This document shows, in pieces, positions 8,201 to 16,612 of a stretch of 64,000 bases of DNA. The notes beneath the pieces were generated by a model. It worked only from the letters and a program-made list of their open reading frames with translations. It was not told the origin of the DNA and made no database searches. The stretch is taken from positions 8,181,501 through 8,245,500 of the forward strand of contig NZ_CP107985.1 of NCBI RefSeq assembly GCF_036108815.1. The letters run 5' to 3'. The DNA is from Streptomyces sp. NBC_00353. Its GTDB lineage: Bacteria; Actinomycetota; Actinomycetes; Streptomycetales; Streptomycetaceae. How positions within the stretch are numbered: position 1 is the stretch's first letter; each line of letters opens with the position of its first letter. A program made the position numbers and the translations under genes.

Positions 8201-10354
8201 TCAATGGCTCAGGGACTTCTTGAGGAAGTCCCGCTCCAGCAGCAACAGGTTGCTCGCCGTCTCCTCCTGCGTGACCAGGTGGCTCGTTCCGGAGAGCGGC
8301 AGCACGGTGTGCGGCCGCCCCGCGGCCAGCAGGGCTGCGGAGAACCGCAGCATGTGGGCGACGGCGACATTGTCATCGGCACATCCATGCACCAGCATGA
8401 GCGGCCGCGTCAGCCGATGCGCCTCGGAGAGCAGCGAATTGCGCTCGTACGTCTCCGGCTCCACATCCGGATGGCCGAGAAACCGTTCCTCCCAATGGGT
8501 GTCGTACAGCCGCCGGTCGGTCGGCGCCGCACCCGCGACGGCCGCGTGGAAGACCTCCGGGTGACGCAGCACTGCCGCGGCTGCGAGATAGCCGCCGAAC
8601 GACCATCCACGCATCGCCACCCGCCCCAGGTCCAACTGCGGGTGCCGTGCCGCCGCCGCGTGCAGCGCGTCGATCTGATCCTCCAGGACAGCCGTCAGCC
8701 GGTCGCCCCGCACCGACTTCTCCCAGGCCTCGCCCCGCCCCGGAGTGCCCCGACCGTCCGTCACCAGCACCGCGAACCCCTGCTCGGCGAACCACTGGGC
8801 GGCTGCGGTCCACCAGCTGCGCACCGGCAGGACCAGCTGCAGACCGTGGCCCGCGTAGGGGCTGAGCAAGACGGGCAGCGGGCCGTCACCCGGTTGGTGC
8901 CACGACGGCAGATACAGGCTGGTGCGGAGCTCCCGCACCCCGAGCTTCAGCGCGAGTGGCCGCGGGGTGACCACGGGAGCTTCGGCGAGGACCGCGATCC
9001 GTCCCACGCGTGCGCCGTCGCGCAGCACGGCCACCGTCTGTCCCTCCGGGGTCCGGCTGTCCAGCACGACCGTGGGGCCGCCCACCGCGACCGTGTGCAC
9101 GCCGGGCACCTCGGTCAGGCGCAGGGGGGCGTTCCCGGGCGCCCCGGCCGCGTACGACCAGACATGGATCTCGGTCGGCTCCTCGCTCGCGGTGAAGAAC
9201 ACCCGCTCGCCGATGGCGCCGACGACCTCACGGACCTCCAGTCCCGGCGGTGTCGTACGGCCGCCGATTTCCAGCCCCTGGGTGTCGCCGCCCGGCTGCG
9301 CGGGAACGACGAGCGCCCCGGACGGAAGGCGCAGCGGCGTTCCAGTCCGGAGTGCGACCCATGCGCGGTCATGGGCGCGGTGCAGGGGAAGGGTCCCTCC
9401 CGTGGCCGGATCCACCGCCAGGACGTACACCGAACGCTGGTCGCGCGTCTGCACCGAGACCACGGGCCCGTGCATGTCCCAGTCGGCCGTCGCGACGTAC
9501 TCGAACGCCGGGTCCGTCCACGTCCCCCCGGGGTGGTCCGGTCCGGCCGCCGCGGGCAGCCGGACCGCGACCCGTTCGCCCGACACCCGCACGAGGTGCA
9601 GCGACACCTCCGCGTTCGCCGTGCCGGCGGCCGGGTATGCGATCACGCGCGGCGGCCGCGCCGGATCGGCCGGATCGCTGAGGTACCTGCGCTGCACCAT
9701 GGACGTGTCGACGCGCGCCACCAGCAGCGCATCGCCGGACGGCGACCACCAATAGCCGCGCTGTCGTCCGAGCGACTCGGCCGACACGTGGTCGGAGAGC
9801 CCGTACGTGACATGCTCCGGCTCCTCCGGGGTGGCCGCCGGGCGGTCGTCCGTCCCGTCGCTCCGTACGAGCCGCAGCGCGCCCCCGCAGACGTACGCGA
9901 TCAAGGCGCCGTCGGGCGAAGGCCGCGGATCGACCACCGGGCCGGCGGTGGCGATCCGGCGCGGGGCGGTGCCGTCCGTCCGCACCACCCACAACCCACC
10001 CTGGAGTGCGAAAGCAGCGATCCGGACACCAGCGTCCGTCGCGTACGACACCACCCCCGACGACATCTCGCGGGCCCGCTCCCGGCGCGACAGCTCCTCC
10101 TGAGGCACCTCGCCGCCGTCCCCGTCCTCGCGCCGCACAGCCGCCGGGTCGGCGAGCATCCGCTCCGCGCCGTCCTCGTACAGCCACAACCGGCTCACCG
10201 GGTCGGTGCCGCCCGTAGTCCTTATGAACAGCACCCGTTCGCCGTCGGGTGAGACAGTGAACTGCCGGGGCACTCCGAGCGAGAAGCGCCTGGTACGGGC
10301 GGACTGGAGCGGCAGGCCGTCGGAGTTGGTCCCGGCGGCTTCGTTCGTCGTCAT
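8201..10354 (-). CDS. S9-family (prolyl oligopeptidase/DPP-IV-like) serine peptidase
   Basis: A 717-residue protein with a DPP-IV-like beta-propeller N-terminal part (about 30-440) and a C-terminal alpha/beta-hydrolase domain. The triad is visible: Ser585 in GWSFGGY, Asp660 in HGCADDNV and His692 in SGTSHL. No signal peptide is seen, so it is probably cytoplasmic, cleaving short proline-containing or other peptides. AGGAGG precedes ATG 10354. It may be co-transcribed with the Rieske lipoprotein gene downstream, although a functional link is not obvious. Confidence 0.93.
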   Translation of the reverse strand: MTTNEAAGTNSDGLPLQSARTRRFSLGVPRQFTVSPDGERVLFIRTTGGTDPVSRLWLYEDGAERMLADPAAVRREDGDGGEVPQEELSRRERAREMSSGVVSYATDAGVRIAAFALQGGLWVVRTDGTAPRRIATAGPVVDPRPSPDGALIAYVCGGALRLVRSDGTDDRPAATPEEPEHVTYGLSDHVSAESLGRQRGYWWSPSGDALLVARVDTSMVQRRYLSDPADPARPPRVIAYPAAGTANAEVSLHLVRVSGERVAVRLPAAAGPDHPGGTWTDPAFEYVATADWDMHGPVVSVQTRDQRSVYVLAVDPATGGTLPLHRAHDRAWVALRTGTPLRLPSGALVVPAQPGGDTQGLEIGGRTTPPGLEVREVVGAIGERVFFTASEEPTEIHVWSYAAGAPGNAPLRLTEVPGVHTVAVGGPTVVLDSRTPEGQTVAVLRDGARVGRIAVLAEAPVVTPRPLALKLGVRELRTSLYLPSWHQPGDGPLPVLLSPYAGHGLQLVLPVRSWWTAAAQWFAEQGFAVLVTDGRGTPGRGEAWEKSVRGDRLTAVLEDQIDALHAAAARHPQLDLGRVAMRGWSFGGYLAAAAVLRHPEVFHAAVAGAAPTDRRLYDTHWEERFLGHPDVEPETYERNSLLSEAHRLTRPLMLVHGCADDNVAVAHMLRFSAALLAAGRPHTVLPLSGTSHLVTQEETASNLLLLERDFLKKSLSH

Positions 10355-10456
10355 TTCGGTTTTCCTCCTGGTGGTGATCGGCTGCTCTCGACAGCTGCTT
10401 CGACCGGCTGCGAAATCCGTTCAGGCCTGTCCGGTGCACCCCAGTAACCCGGGGCG

Positions 10457-10555
10457 ATGCTCACCGAAGTCACAGCGACCCGCTGTGCCACGCCTCTGTC
10501 TGAGGGCGGCTCGTTCCCGGGCATCGTCGAGGCCGACGATCCGGTACGTACGTCA
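10457..10555 (+). pseudogene. 5' remnant of a second HipA-like gene
   Basis: The first 28 codons (MLTEVTATRCATPLSEGG, then PGIVEADD) closely match the start of the intact HipA-like gene at 13540. After codon 28 a one-base loss throws the frame (GGTACGTACGTCA against the intact GGCACCTACGTCATG), and similarity fades by about 10555. No upstream RBS is visible. It is a relic of a paralogue or of an older copy displaced when the IPT/TIG genes arrived. Confidence 0.75.
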
Positions 10556-11219
10556 AGTGCGCCCCGAGCCCGGGCCTCTGATGGGCCATTCGGTGGCTCA
10601 TAGGATCCTGACCTGCGGCAGGGCAGGTGTCGGTGCCTGTCAGGGGCCTGGTCGGCCTCGGGCTTTTGGGCGGCCACGCGGGGGCGTTCCGGCGTCGGAT
10701 CGCTGTCAGGTGCGGCGTGTGTCCGGGTGCCGGCCGAGGTCGATGCCGTTGTGGACCGCTACGCCGACCATCTGCCCTTTTCGCTGAATCAGCCCGACGC
10801 TTTTGCGGCAGAGGTGATTTCGAGTTCATGAAATCCAGCGAAAGCAGCGTGATACGGGGCACGAATGTCCCGAAATCGCCGTGAACATCTCTCTGCCTGA
10901 GGCCGCTGTCCGCGACGACTCCAGCAGGGGGCCTCAAGTAAGGGGAAATCCTTGGTGATTCGCCCTTGGGGAAATCAATCTGCGGCAGGAATCGAGCGAC
11001 AGCGTACTCCGGCGCACAACAAGGGGAATTCGAAACCGATATGACAGTAGCATAAACCACCGATACCCTCAATGCGCTCTGTTGGTACCGGCATCCATCG
11101 TCTTGAATCGAATTGGGAGAGATGGACCACCCGGATCATTCGACCCGTCAGGACCCCTCGATCCGCCAGTGCTTTCCCTCGGATGACCGACCCTTCGGTA
11201 AGGGCCGGCCGGACATCCT

Positions 11220-11259
11220 CCGTGAGACGCGGACCGTTCCGCCATGCCGCGTCTCACGG
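11220..11259 (+). promoter_or_regulatory. Stem-loop 1 in the IPT/TIG leader
   Basis: A perfect 13-bp inverted repeat (CCGTGAGACGCGG and its complement at 11247-11259) with a 14-base loop, about 200 bases before the first IPT/TIG gene. Confidence 0.6.
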
Positions 11260-11281
11260 CTTCGTGAGGCCTCAATCGCCT

Positions 11282-11318
11282 GTCACAGCGGTCCCGCTGC
11301 GCGCTCGACCGCTGTGAC
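11282..11318 (+). promoter_or_regulatory. Stem-loop 2 in the IPT/TIG leader
   Basis: A perfect 12-bp inverted repeat (GTCACAGCGGTC / GACCGCTGTGAC) with a 13-base loop, directly after stem-loop 1. It could be a terminator for upstream transcription or part of a structured 5' leader. Confidence 0.6.
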
Positions 11319-11369
11319 GGCTCACCGGTTCCATCCCGGCTTCACATCCCGTCGGAGACGCCCGGGACA

Positions 11370-11387
11370 TTCCGTGAAGCCACGGAA
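11370..11387 (+). promoter_or_regulatory. Stem-loop 3 in the IPT/TIG leader
   Basis: TTCCGTG-AAGC-CACGGAA, a 7-bp perfect stem with a four-base loop, 68 bases before the IPT/TIG start. Confidence 0.5.
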
Positions 11388-11455
11388 CCCGTACCACTCA
11401 CGGTCCGCCGCACCACTCCTGCCACGGCAGTACAACGAGCGCAAGGAGACCCGTC

Positions 11456-12244
11456 ATGCCAACTCTCACCTCGCTGACACCCACTCAGAGCCACAACGGG
11501 ATCACCCTCACTCTGACCGGCACAAGCCTGTCGGGCACGACCAAGGTCAACTTCGGAACGAAGAAGATCAACCCCGCCTCCGTCAGCGCCACCACCGTCA
11601 CTGTCGCCATCCCGGCGCAGTGCGGTGGCCAGGTCAACGTCAGCGTCACTGCGGGCACCACGACCAGCAACTCGCTCTCGTTCTTCTACATCGACCCCCC
11701 GGCGCCCACTGCTCTCAGTGCCAACACCGGGCCTGCGACCGCCACATCTCTGAGCGTCCTCGGCAGTGGCTTGCTGACCGCGACCGCGGTGACGTTCGGC
11801 GCCGTGGGCGACGGCACCGGGCTGACCGTCGTCTCGGACAGCGAGTTAACCGTCACCTGCCCCGCGCACGACGCCTTCGGCGGTGCCAGCTTCGACACGG
11901 TGGACTGCACCGTCACCACCGCCGGCGGTACCAGCATCCCGCTCGGCGCCCCCACCCAGTACACCTACTACGACGTCCCGACCGTCACCGGCCTGGCTCC
12001 CACATCAGGACTGGTCGGTGACGACACCACCGTCACCGGCGCGAATCTGGTGGACGTCAGCATCGTGACCTTCACCCCCACGGCCGGCGGTGCCGCGGTT
12101 CAGGCCGACTTCTCGAGCTTCGCCGACACCACCCTCGTCGCCACCGTCCCCTCGGGACTCGCGGCGGGCACGTACAACGTTCGGGCAACCACTCCCGGCG
12201 GCCAGACCGCGATCGTCGCCGGCGACGTCTACACCGTCGACTAG
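11456..12244 (+). CDS. IPT/TIG repeat protein (three repeats), TTA-containing
   Basis: A 262-residue protein built from three immunoglobulin-like IPT/TIG repeats (about 1-80, 81-170, 171-262), each opening like LTSLTPTQSHNGITLTLTG and closing near FFYIDPP or YTYYDVP. It is rich in Thr, Val and Gly. There is no signal peptide, transmembrane segment or sortase motif, which is odd for a fold usually found on cell surfaces. AAGGAGA precedes ATG 11456. Codon 131 is TTA, the rare bldA-dependent Leu codon, so translation may be limited to developing cultures. A second IPT/TIG gene follows after 153 bases. Molecular role unknown. Confidence 0.85.
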   Translation: MPTLTSLTPTQSHNGITLTLTGTSLSGTTKVNFGTKKINPASVSATTVTVAIPAQCGGQVNVSVTAGTTTSNSLSFFYIDPPAPTALSANTGPATATSLSVLGSGLLTATAVTFGAVGDGTGLTVVSDSELTVTCPAHDAFGGASFDTVDCTVTTAGGTSIPLGAPTQYTYYDVPTVTGLAPTSGLVGDDTTVTGANLVDVSIVTFTPTAGGAAVQADFSSFADTTLVATVPSGLAAGTYNVRATTPGGQTAIVAGDVYTVD

Positions 12245-12250
12245 TTCCCA

Positions 12251-12266
12251 GGCCCCACCCGGGGCC
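12251..12266 (+). terminator. Short hairpin after the first IPT/TIG gene
   Basis: GGCCCC-ACCC-GGGGCC immediately follows the stop codon. A six-pair stem is weak, so partial termination or mRNA 3' protection is more likely than a full stop. Confidence 0.35.
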
Positions 12267-12397
12267 AACGGGTCGTCAGCACCCGCCGGTTCGCATCGGG
12301 GACGACCTGATGAGCGCCGAGGGTGAACCCGCTGCGCCCTGGCCGACTCACGTCAGTCAGGGCGCCGCATCCTGAGGAGACCAGGAAGGAACAGGTC

Positions 12398-13396
12398 ATG
12401 GCCCCGCTAGTGACCAGTCTCGATCCCAACAAGGGACCGATCGCGGGAGGCACGGCGGTAACAATCAACGGCAGTGGTTTCACCGGGGTCACCGCCGTCA
12501 GGTTCGGAACCGCCCCGGCCTCGTTCACGGTGATCAGCACCACCCAGATCATCGCCACCTCGCCGGCGGGCTTCGGGACGGTGAACGTCACGGTCGTCGC
12601 GGCAGCGGGCACGAGCAACGGCTTCGCCTACTCCTATGTCGCGATTCCGGCGCTCAGCTCTCTGACGCCCGGCCGGGGACCGACCTCGGGGGGAAACACG
12701 GTCACCCTCACCGGTACCAACCTGTCAGCGGCCACTTCGGTGCAGTTCGGTACGAGCCCTGCCGTCATCACCGGCAACTCCGCCACCCAGATCATCGTCA
12801 CCGCGCCGACGGCACCGGCCGCTCCCGCAGACGTCAGCGTCACCACGGCGGGCGGCGTCAGCAATCCATTGCCGTACTTCTACATCCCGGCCCCGACCAT
12901 CAGCCTGCTCGGCCCCGACAAGGGCCCGCTCTCCGGTGGAAACACCGTCACCATCACAGGTACCAACCTGACTCTGACCAGCACGGTCCGCTTCGGGGCC
13001 GTTGCGGCCACCGGTGTCACTGTCGACTCCGACAGCCAGGTCTTCGCGAACGCGCCCAGCGGATCGGGCTCGGTGACCGTCACCGTCACCACGTCGGGCG
13101 GCACCAGCACGCCCCGGCTGGGCACCGTCTACTACACATACCTCGCGGTTCCGGCCGTCAGCAGCCTCAACCCCTCATCGGGCCCCGCCCTCGGCGGGAC
13201 CACCGTCACCCTCACCGGCAGCGGGCTGACCTACGCCGACGAAGTGCGCTTCGGGAGTGTTCCGGTGCCGTTCACCGCCGTCTCCGACACGCAGATCATC
13301 GCTGTCGCCCCGGGAGGGGCGCCGGGCACAGTGACGGTGGTCGTGCGCACCCCGGCAGGCACGGCCTCGGGAATCCCGTACCAGTACGTCACCTGA
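12398..13396 (+). CDS. IPT/TIG repeat protein (four repeats)
   Basis: A 332-residue protein of four tandem IPT/TIG repeats of about 83 residues, starting at about 1, 83, 166 and 250. Each contains a P-x-x-GP-x-x-GGT/N-V-T-x-x-G-x-x-L core (for example RGPTSGGNTVTLTGTNL). As in its neighbour, no export signal or anchor is present. ATG 12398 has GGAAGGA upstream; the longer frame from 12323 is not needed. The two proteins share the fold but differ in repeat number, suggesting an old duplication. Possible roles are a surface or tail-fibre-like structural protein released by a non-classical route, or a binding protein; neither is proven. Confidence 0.85.
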   Translation: MAPLVTSLDPNKGPIAGGTAVTINGSGFTGVTAVRFGTAPASFTVISTTQIIATSPAGFGTVNVTVVAAAGTSNGFAYSYVAIPALSSLTPGRGPTSGGNTVTLTGTNLSAATSVQFGTSPAVITGNSATQIIVTAPTAPAAPADVSVTTAGGVSNPLPYFYIPAPTISLLGPDKGPLSGGNTVTITGTNLTLTSTVRFGAVAATGVTVDSDSQVFANAPSGSGSVTVTVTTSGGTSTPRLGTVYYTYLAVPAVSSLNPSSGPALGGTTVTLTGSGLTYADEVRFGSVPVPFTAVSDTQIIAVAPGGAPGTVTVVVRTPAGTASGIPYQYVT

Positions 13397-13539
13397 AGCA
13401 CAGCCCGCGGGAGGGGATCAATCCGTACGTCCTGCGTGATCATCGAGGCACGGTTCGTGCCAGGTTCTGGTGGAAGGGGGGCTTCGGTCCGCACCTGTTC
13501 CCCGTGAAGACCGGATGCCGGGCCCGATAGCCTGGGAAA

Positions 13540-14454
13540 ATGCTCACAGAAGTCACCGCGACCCGCTACGTCACACCCCTACGGGAGGGCGGGTCCCTGC
13601 CCGGAATCGTCGAAGCCGACGATTTGGGCACCTACGTCATGAAGTTCACCGGCGCAGGGCAGGGCCGCAAGACCCTCGTCGCGGAGGTCATCTGCGGGGA
13701 GCTCGGCCGACGACTGGGACTGCGGGTCCCGGAACTCGTCACGATCCAGCTCGACCCGGTCATCGGGCTCGCGGAGCCGGACCAGGAGGTGCAGGAGCTG
13801 CTCAAGGCGAGCGGCGGGCTGAATCTCGGAATGGACTATCTGCCCGGTTCGATCGGGTTCGATCCGCTCGCCTACCAGGTGGACCCGGCAGAGGCCGGGA
13901 AGATCGTCTGGTTCGATGCGTTGATCAACAATGTCGACCGATCGTGGCGGAACCCGAACATGCTGGTCTGGCACAGCGATGTCTGGCTCATCGACCACGG
14001 CGCCACGATGATCTGGCACCACAACTGGCCGGGTGCACAGGCATCGGCCGCCAAGCCGTACAACGCCTCCGACCATGTTCTCGCGCCCTTCGGCCCGGAC
14101 ATCGCGGCCGCGGCCGCGGAGCTCGCCCCACTCGTCACCGAACAGCTGCTGACCGAGGTGACCGCCGAGGTGCCCGACGAGTGGCTGGTCGACGAGCCCG
14201 GCTTCGACACGACCGACGCGCTGCGCCGCGCCTATGTGGAGCCGCTGCTGGCACGCGCCGCCACCATTCATGATCGGATCGCGATGGACGCGCCCACGAA
14301 GACCAAGCCGTCCCAGGCGCCGGGGTGGCTCACCGAGCACCTGGCACCGTGGCCGCACCCCACCAAGAAGGATCGGGCCGAGAAGGCCGGGGCCGAGCAG
14401 ACCGGGTCGGACCTGACCGGTACCGCGCAGAGCAGCAAGGACGGCGGCCGGTGA
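13540..14454 (+). CDS. HipA-family kinase-like protein
   Basis: A 304-residue HipA-like protein of the short actinobacterial type without the HipA N-terminal subdomain. Visible kinase elements are Lys35 in TYVMKFTGAG (ATP-loop region), NVDRSWRNPN with catalytic Asp133 and nearby Asn residues, and IDHGA with metal-binding Asp152. The last 50 residues are polar and probably disordered. It overlaps the DUF3037 gene by four bases, so the pair is translationally coupled. HipA kinases phosphorylate protein or tRNA-synthetase targets in toxin systems; the target here is unknown and no HipB antitoxin gene lies beside it. A broken copy of the 5' end lies 3 kb upstream. Confidence 0.85.
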   Translation: MLTEVTATRYVTPLREGGSLPGIVEADDLGTYVMKFTGAGQGRKTLVAEVICGELGRRLGLRVPELVTIQLDPVIGLAEPDQEVQELLKASGGLNLGMDYLPGSIGFDPLAYQVDPAEAGKIVWFDALINNVDRSWRNPNMLVWHSDVWLIDHGATMIWHHNWPGAQASAAKPYNASDHVLAPFGPDIAAAAAELAPLVTEQLLTEVTAEVPDEWLVDEPGFDTTDALRRAYVEPLLARAATIHDRIAMDAPTKTKPSQAPGWLTEHLAPWPHPTKKDRAEKAGAEQTGSDLTGTAQSSKDGGR

Positions 14455-14834
14455 GCGAGCGCGAGGTCTTCGAGTACGCGCTGCTGCGCGTCGTGCCCCG
14501 GGTCGAGCGCGGTGAGTGCTTCAACGCGGGTGTGCTGGTGTACTGCCGCGCCAAGTCATTCGTCGCCGCCCGTACGTATCTCGACGAGAACAAGCTGAAG
14601 GCCCTGGACCCGCATGCCGACGTGGTCGGCGTGCGGGCGGCGCTGCGGGCCGTCGAGGGCGTCTGCGACGGTGGCGACGCGGCAGGACAGGCTGCCTGTG
14701 ACGATGCGGGCCGGCGCTTTCGCTGGCTGATCGCCCCGCGCTCCACGGTCGTTCAGCCGAGTGCCGTGCACAGCGGTCTCACCACGGATCCGGAGGCCGA
14801 GGTCGAGCGGCTGCTCGACCTGCTGGTGCGGTGA
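14451..14834 (+). CDS. DUF3037 protein
   Basis: A 127-residue protein (start VSEREVFEYALLRVVPRVER) of the DUF3037 type. GTG 14451 overlaps the HipA-like stop codon in a GTGA junction; the longer frame from 14325 lies inside the HipA gene. As I recall, DUF3037 genes often sit directly after short HipA-like kinases, so a joint module with DUF3037 as modulator or substrate is plausible but unproven. A strong hairpin follows at 14845-14883, closing the transcript. Confidence 0.78.
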   Translation: MSEREVFEYALLRVVPRVERGECFNAGVLVYCRAKSFVAARTYLDENKLKALDPHADVVGVRAALRAVEGVCDGGDAAGQAACDDAGRRFRWLIAPRSTVVQPSAVHSGLTTDPEAEVERLLDLLVR

Positions 14835-14844
14835 TCCGGCAACT

Positions 14845-14883
14845 GTCGGCGCCGCCTTGCCCACCTGGGGCCGCGGCGCCGAC
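14845..14883 (+). terminator. Terminator of the HipA/DUF3037 operon
   Basis: An 11-bp perfect inverted repeat (GTCGGCGCCGC / GCGGCGCCGAC) with a 17-base loop, 10 bases after the DUF3037 stop. Confidence 0.75.
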
Positions 14884-14961
14884 GGGTGTGACATGCGCTG
14901 CTGTCCTTGTGGGCCGTTGACACCGAGTGCCAGGGCTTCTAGCGTCTCGTCTGCTGAAGGT

Positions 14962-14979
14962 ACTAAGCGGTTGCTCAGT
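14962..14979. promoter_or_regulatory. TetR-type operator before the SDR operon
   Basis: ACTAAGC-GGTT-GCTCAGT is an 18-bp inverted repeat with six of seven arm positions matching, 57 bases upstream of the first SDR start. The form (CTnAGCnnnnGCTnAG) resembles sites of TetR regulators of fatty-acid and acyl-CoA genes. No TetR gene lies beside it. Confidence 0.5.
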
Positions 14980-15036
14980 TATCGGGAACTTCCTGACGTC
15001 CGCTGAGCCGCGATCCAAGGGCGAGGAGAACCAAGC

Positions 15037-15798
15037 ATGTCCACCACCGAGCAGCGCGTCGCCATCGTGACGGGAGCGGCGCGGGGCATTGGCGCCGCCA
15101 CCGCGGTACGCCTGGCGGCCGAGGGCCGCGCCGTCGCCGTACTCGACCTCGACGAGGCGGCCTGCAAGGACACCGTCGAGAAGATCACCGCCGCCGGGGG
15201 CACCGCCCTCGCCGTCGGCTGCGACGTGTCGGACAGCGCCCAGGTGGAGGCCGCCGTGGCGCGTGTCGCCGCCGAGCTCGGCGCCCCGACGATCCTCGTC
15301 AACAACGCGGGCGTGCTCCGCGACAACCTGCTCTTCAAGATGAGCGAGTCCGACTGGGACACCGTGATGAACGTGCACCTCAAGGGGGCGTTCCTGATGG
15401 CCAAGGCCGTCCAGAAGCACATGGTGGACGCCAAGTTCGGCCGTATCGTCTCGCTGTCCTCCTCCTCCGCGCTCGGCAACCGCGGCCAGGCCAACTACTC
15501 CGCGGTCAAGGCCGGTCTGCAGGGCTTCACCAAGACCCTCGCCAAGGAGCTCGGCAAGTTCGGCATCACCGCCAACGCTGTCGCGCCCGGCTTCATCGTC
15601 ACCGAGATGACAGCGCAGACCGCGGCCCGGGTGGGCATGGGCTTCGAGGAGTTCCAGGCCGCCGCAGCCACTCAGATCCCCGTGCAGCGCGTCGGCCGCC
15701 CCGAGGACATCGCCAACGCCATCGCCTTCTTCACGGGCGAGGAGGCCGGCTTCGTCTCCGGTCAGGTCATGTACGTCGCCGGCGGACCGCTCAACTGA
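15037..15798 (+). CDS. fabG: FabG-like 3-oxoacyl-ACP reductase (SDR)
   Basis: A 253-residue classical short-chain dehydrogenase/reductase. The NAD(P) motif GAARGIG (about 12-18), NNAG (about 88-91), active-site Ser-Tyr-Lys (SLSSSSALGNRGQANYSAVK) and the C-terminal sugar-fold end GQVMYVAGG are present. Length fits FabG. GAGGAG precedes ATG 15037. It is the first gene of a two-SDR operon with a TetR-like operator upstream, pointing to an acyl-chain or secondary beta-ketoacyl reduction role rather than the housekeeping FabG of the fatty-acid synthase cluster. Exact substrate unknown. Confidence 0.85.
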   Translation: MSTTEQRVAIVTGAARGIGAATAVRLAAEGRAVAVLDLDEAACKDTVEKITAAGGTALAVGCDVSDSAQVEAAVARVAAELGAPTILVNNAGVLRDNLLFKMSESDWDTVMNVHLKGAFLMAKAVQKHMVDAKFGRIVSLSSSSALGNRGQANYSAVKAGLQGFTKTLAKELGKFGITANAVAPGFIVTEMTAQTAARVGMGFEEFQAAAATQIPVQRVGRPEDIANAIAFFTGEEAGFVSGQVMYVAGGPLN

Positions 15799-15818
15799 CC
15801 CGAAGGGCAACGGAGATC

Positions 15819-16574
15819 ATGACTGTGCAGGACAGTGGGAAGGTCGCGCTGATCACGGGCGCGAGCCGGGGGATCGGGTACGGGATAGCCGAGGCGCTCG
15901 TCGCCCGCGGTGACCGGGTGTGCATCACCGGGCGCGGTGAGGACGCGCTCAAGGAGGCCGTCGAGAAGCTGGGCTCCGACCGGGTCATCGGCGTCGCCGG
16001 CAAGGCGCACGACGAGGCGCACCAGGCGGCGGCTGTCGAGCGCACCATGGAGGCGTTCGGCCGCGTCGACTTCCTGGTCAACAACGCCGGTACGAACCCG
16101 GTCTTCGGCCCGATGGCGGAACTCGACCTGGCTGTCGCCCGCAAGGTCTACGAGACCAATGTGATCTCGGCGCTCGGCTTCGCCCAGCAGACCTGGAAGG
16201 CCTGGCAGAAGGAGAACGGCGGGGCGATCGTCAATATCGCCTCGGTAGCCGGTGTCTCCCCCTCGCCGTTCATCGGCGCGTACGGCATGAGCAAGGCCGC
16301 CATGGTCAACCTGACCCTTCAGCTGGCGCACGAGTTCGCACCGGTCGTGCGGGTCAACGCCATCGCCCCCGCGGTCGTGAAGACCAGGTTCGCCTCGGCG
16401 CTGTACGAGGGCCGTGAGGCGGAGGCCGCCGCGGCCTATCCGCTCGGCCGGCTCGGTGTCCCCGAGGACATCGGTGGCGCCGCAGCGTTCCTCACGTCGA
16501 ACCAGTCCGACTGGATCACGGGACAGACGCTGGTGGTCGACGGAGGTATCTTCCTGAACGCGGGAGTGGGCTGA
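15819..16574 (+). CDS. Short-chain dehydrogenase/reductase
   Basis: A 251-residue classical SDR: TGASRGIGYG cofactor loop at about 13-22, NNAGTNP, catalytic Ser/Tyr/Lys in the region from NIASVAGVSPSPFIGAYGMSK, and a C-terminal QTLVVDGG. It follows the FabG-like gene by 20 bases with its own purine-rich RBS, so both are probably made together. It may reduce a related hydroxy- or oxo-acyl intermediate; substrate not assignable. A clean terminator hairpin follows at 16613-16646. Confidence 0.87.
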   Translation: MTVQDSGKVALITGASRGIGYGIAEALVARGDRVCITGRGEDALKEAVEKLGSDRVIGVAGKAHDEAHQAAAVERTMEAFGRVDFLVNNAGTNPVFGPMAELDLAVARKVYETNVISALGFAQQTWKAWQKENGGAIVNIASVAGVSPSPFIGAYGMSKAAMVNLTLQLAHEFAPVVRVNAIAPAVVKTRFASALYEGREAEAAAAYPLGRLGVPEDIGGAAAFLTSNQSDWITGQTLVVDGGIFLNAGVG

Positions 16575-16612
16575 GCACAGCCTGAGCCGGTTTGGCCCTG
16601 ATTGCCTCAAGT

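Larger units (their letters stand above)
10355..11455. other. Long spacer with gene remnants and structured leader
   Basis: About 1.1 kb without an intact gene. It holds a HipA-like gene remnant (10457-10555), a possible 34-codon C-terminal gene fragment (10727-10831, VPAEVDAVVDRYADHLPFS...), a comparatively A/T-rich stretch at 10800-11110 with two GGGGAAATC copies near 10940-10978, and three stem-loops leading into the IPT/TIG gene. The mix points to past insertion and deletion. Confidence 0.6.

Noticed and set aside
10470..11072. 200-codon minus-strand frame
   Set aside because: Composition is unlike a protein and it covers known relics on the other strand.
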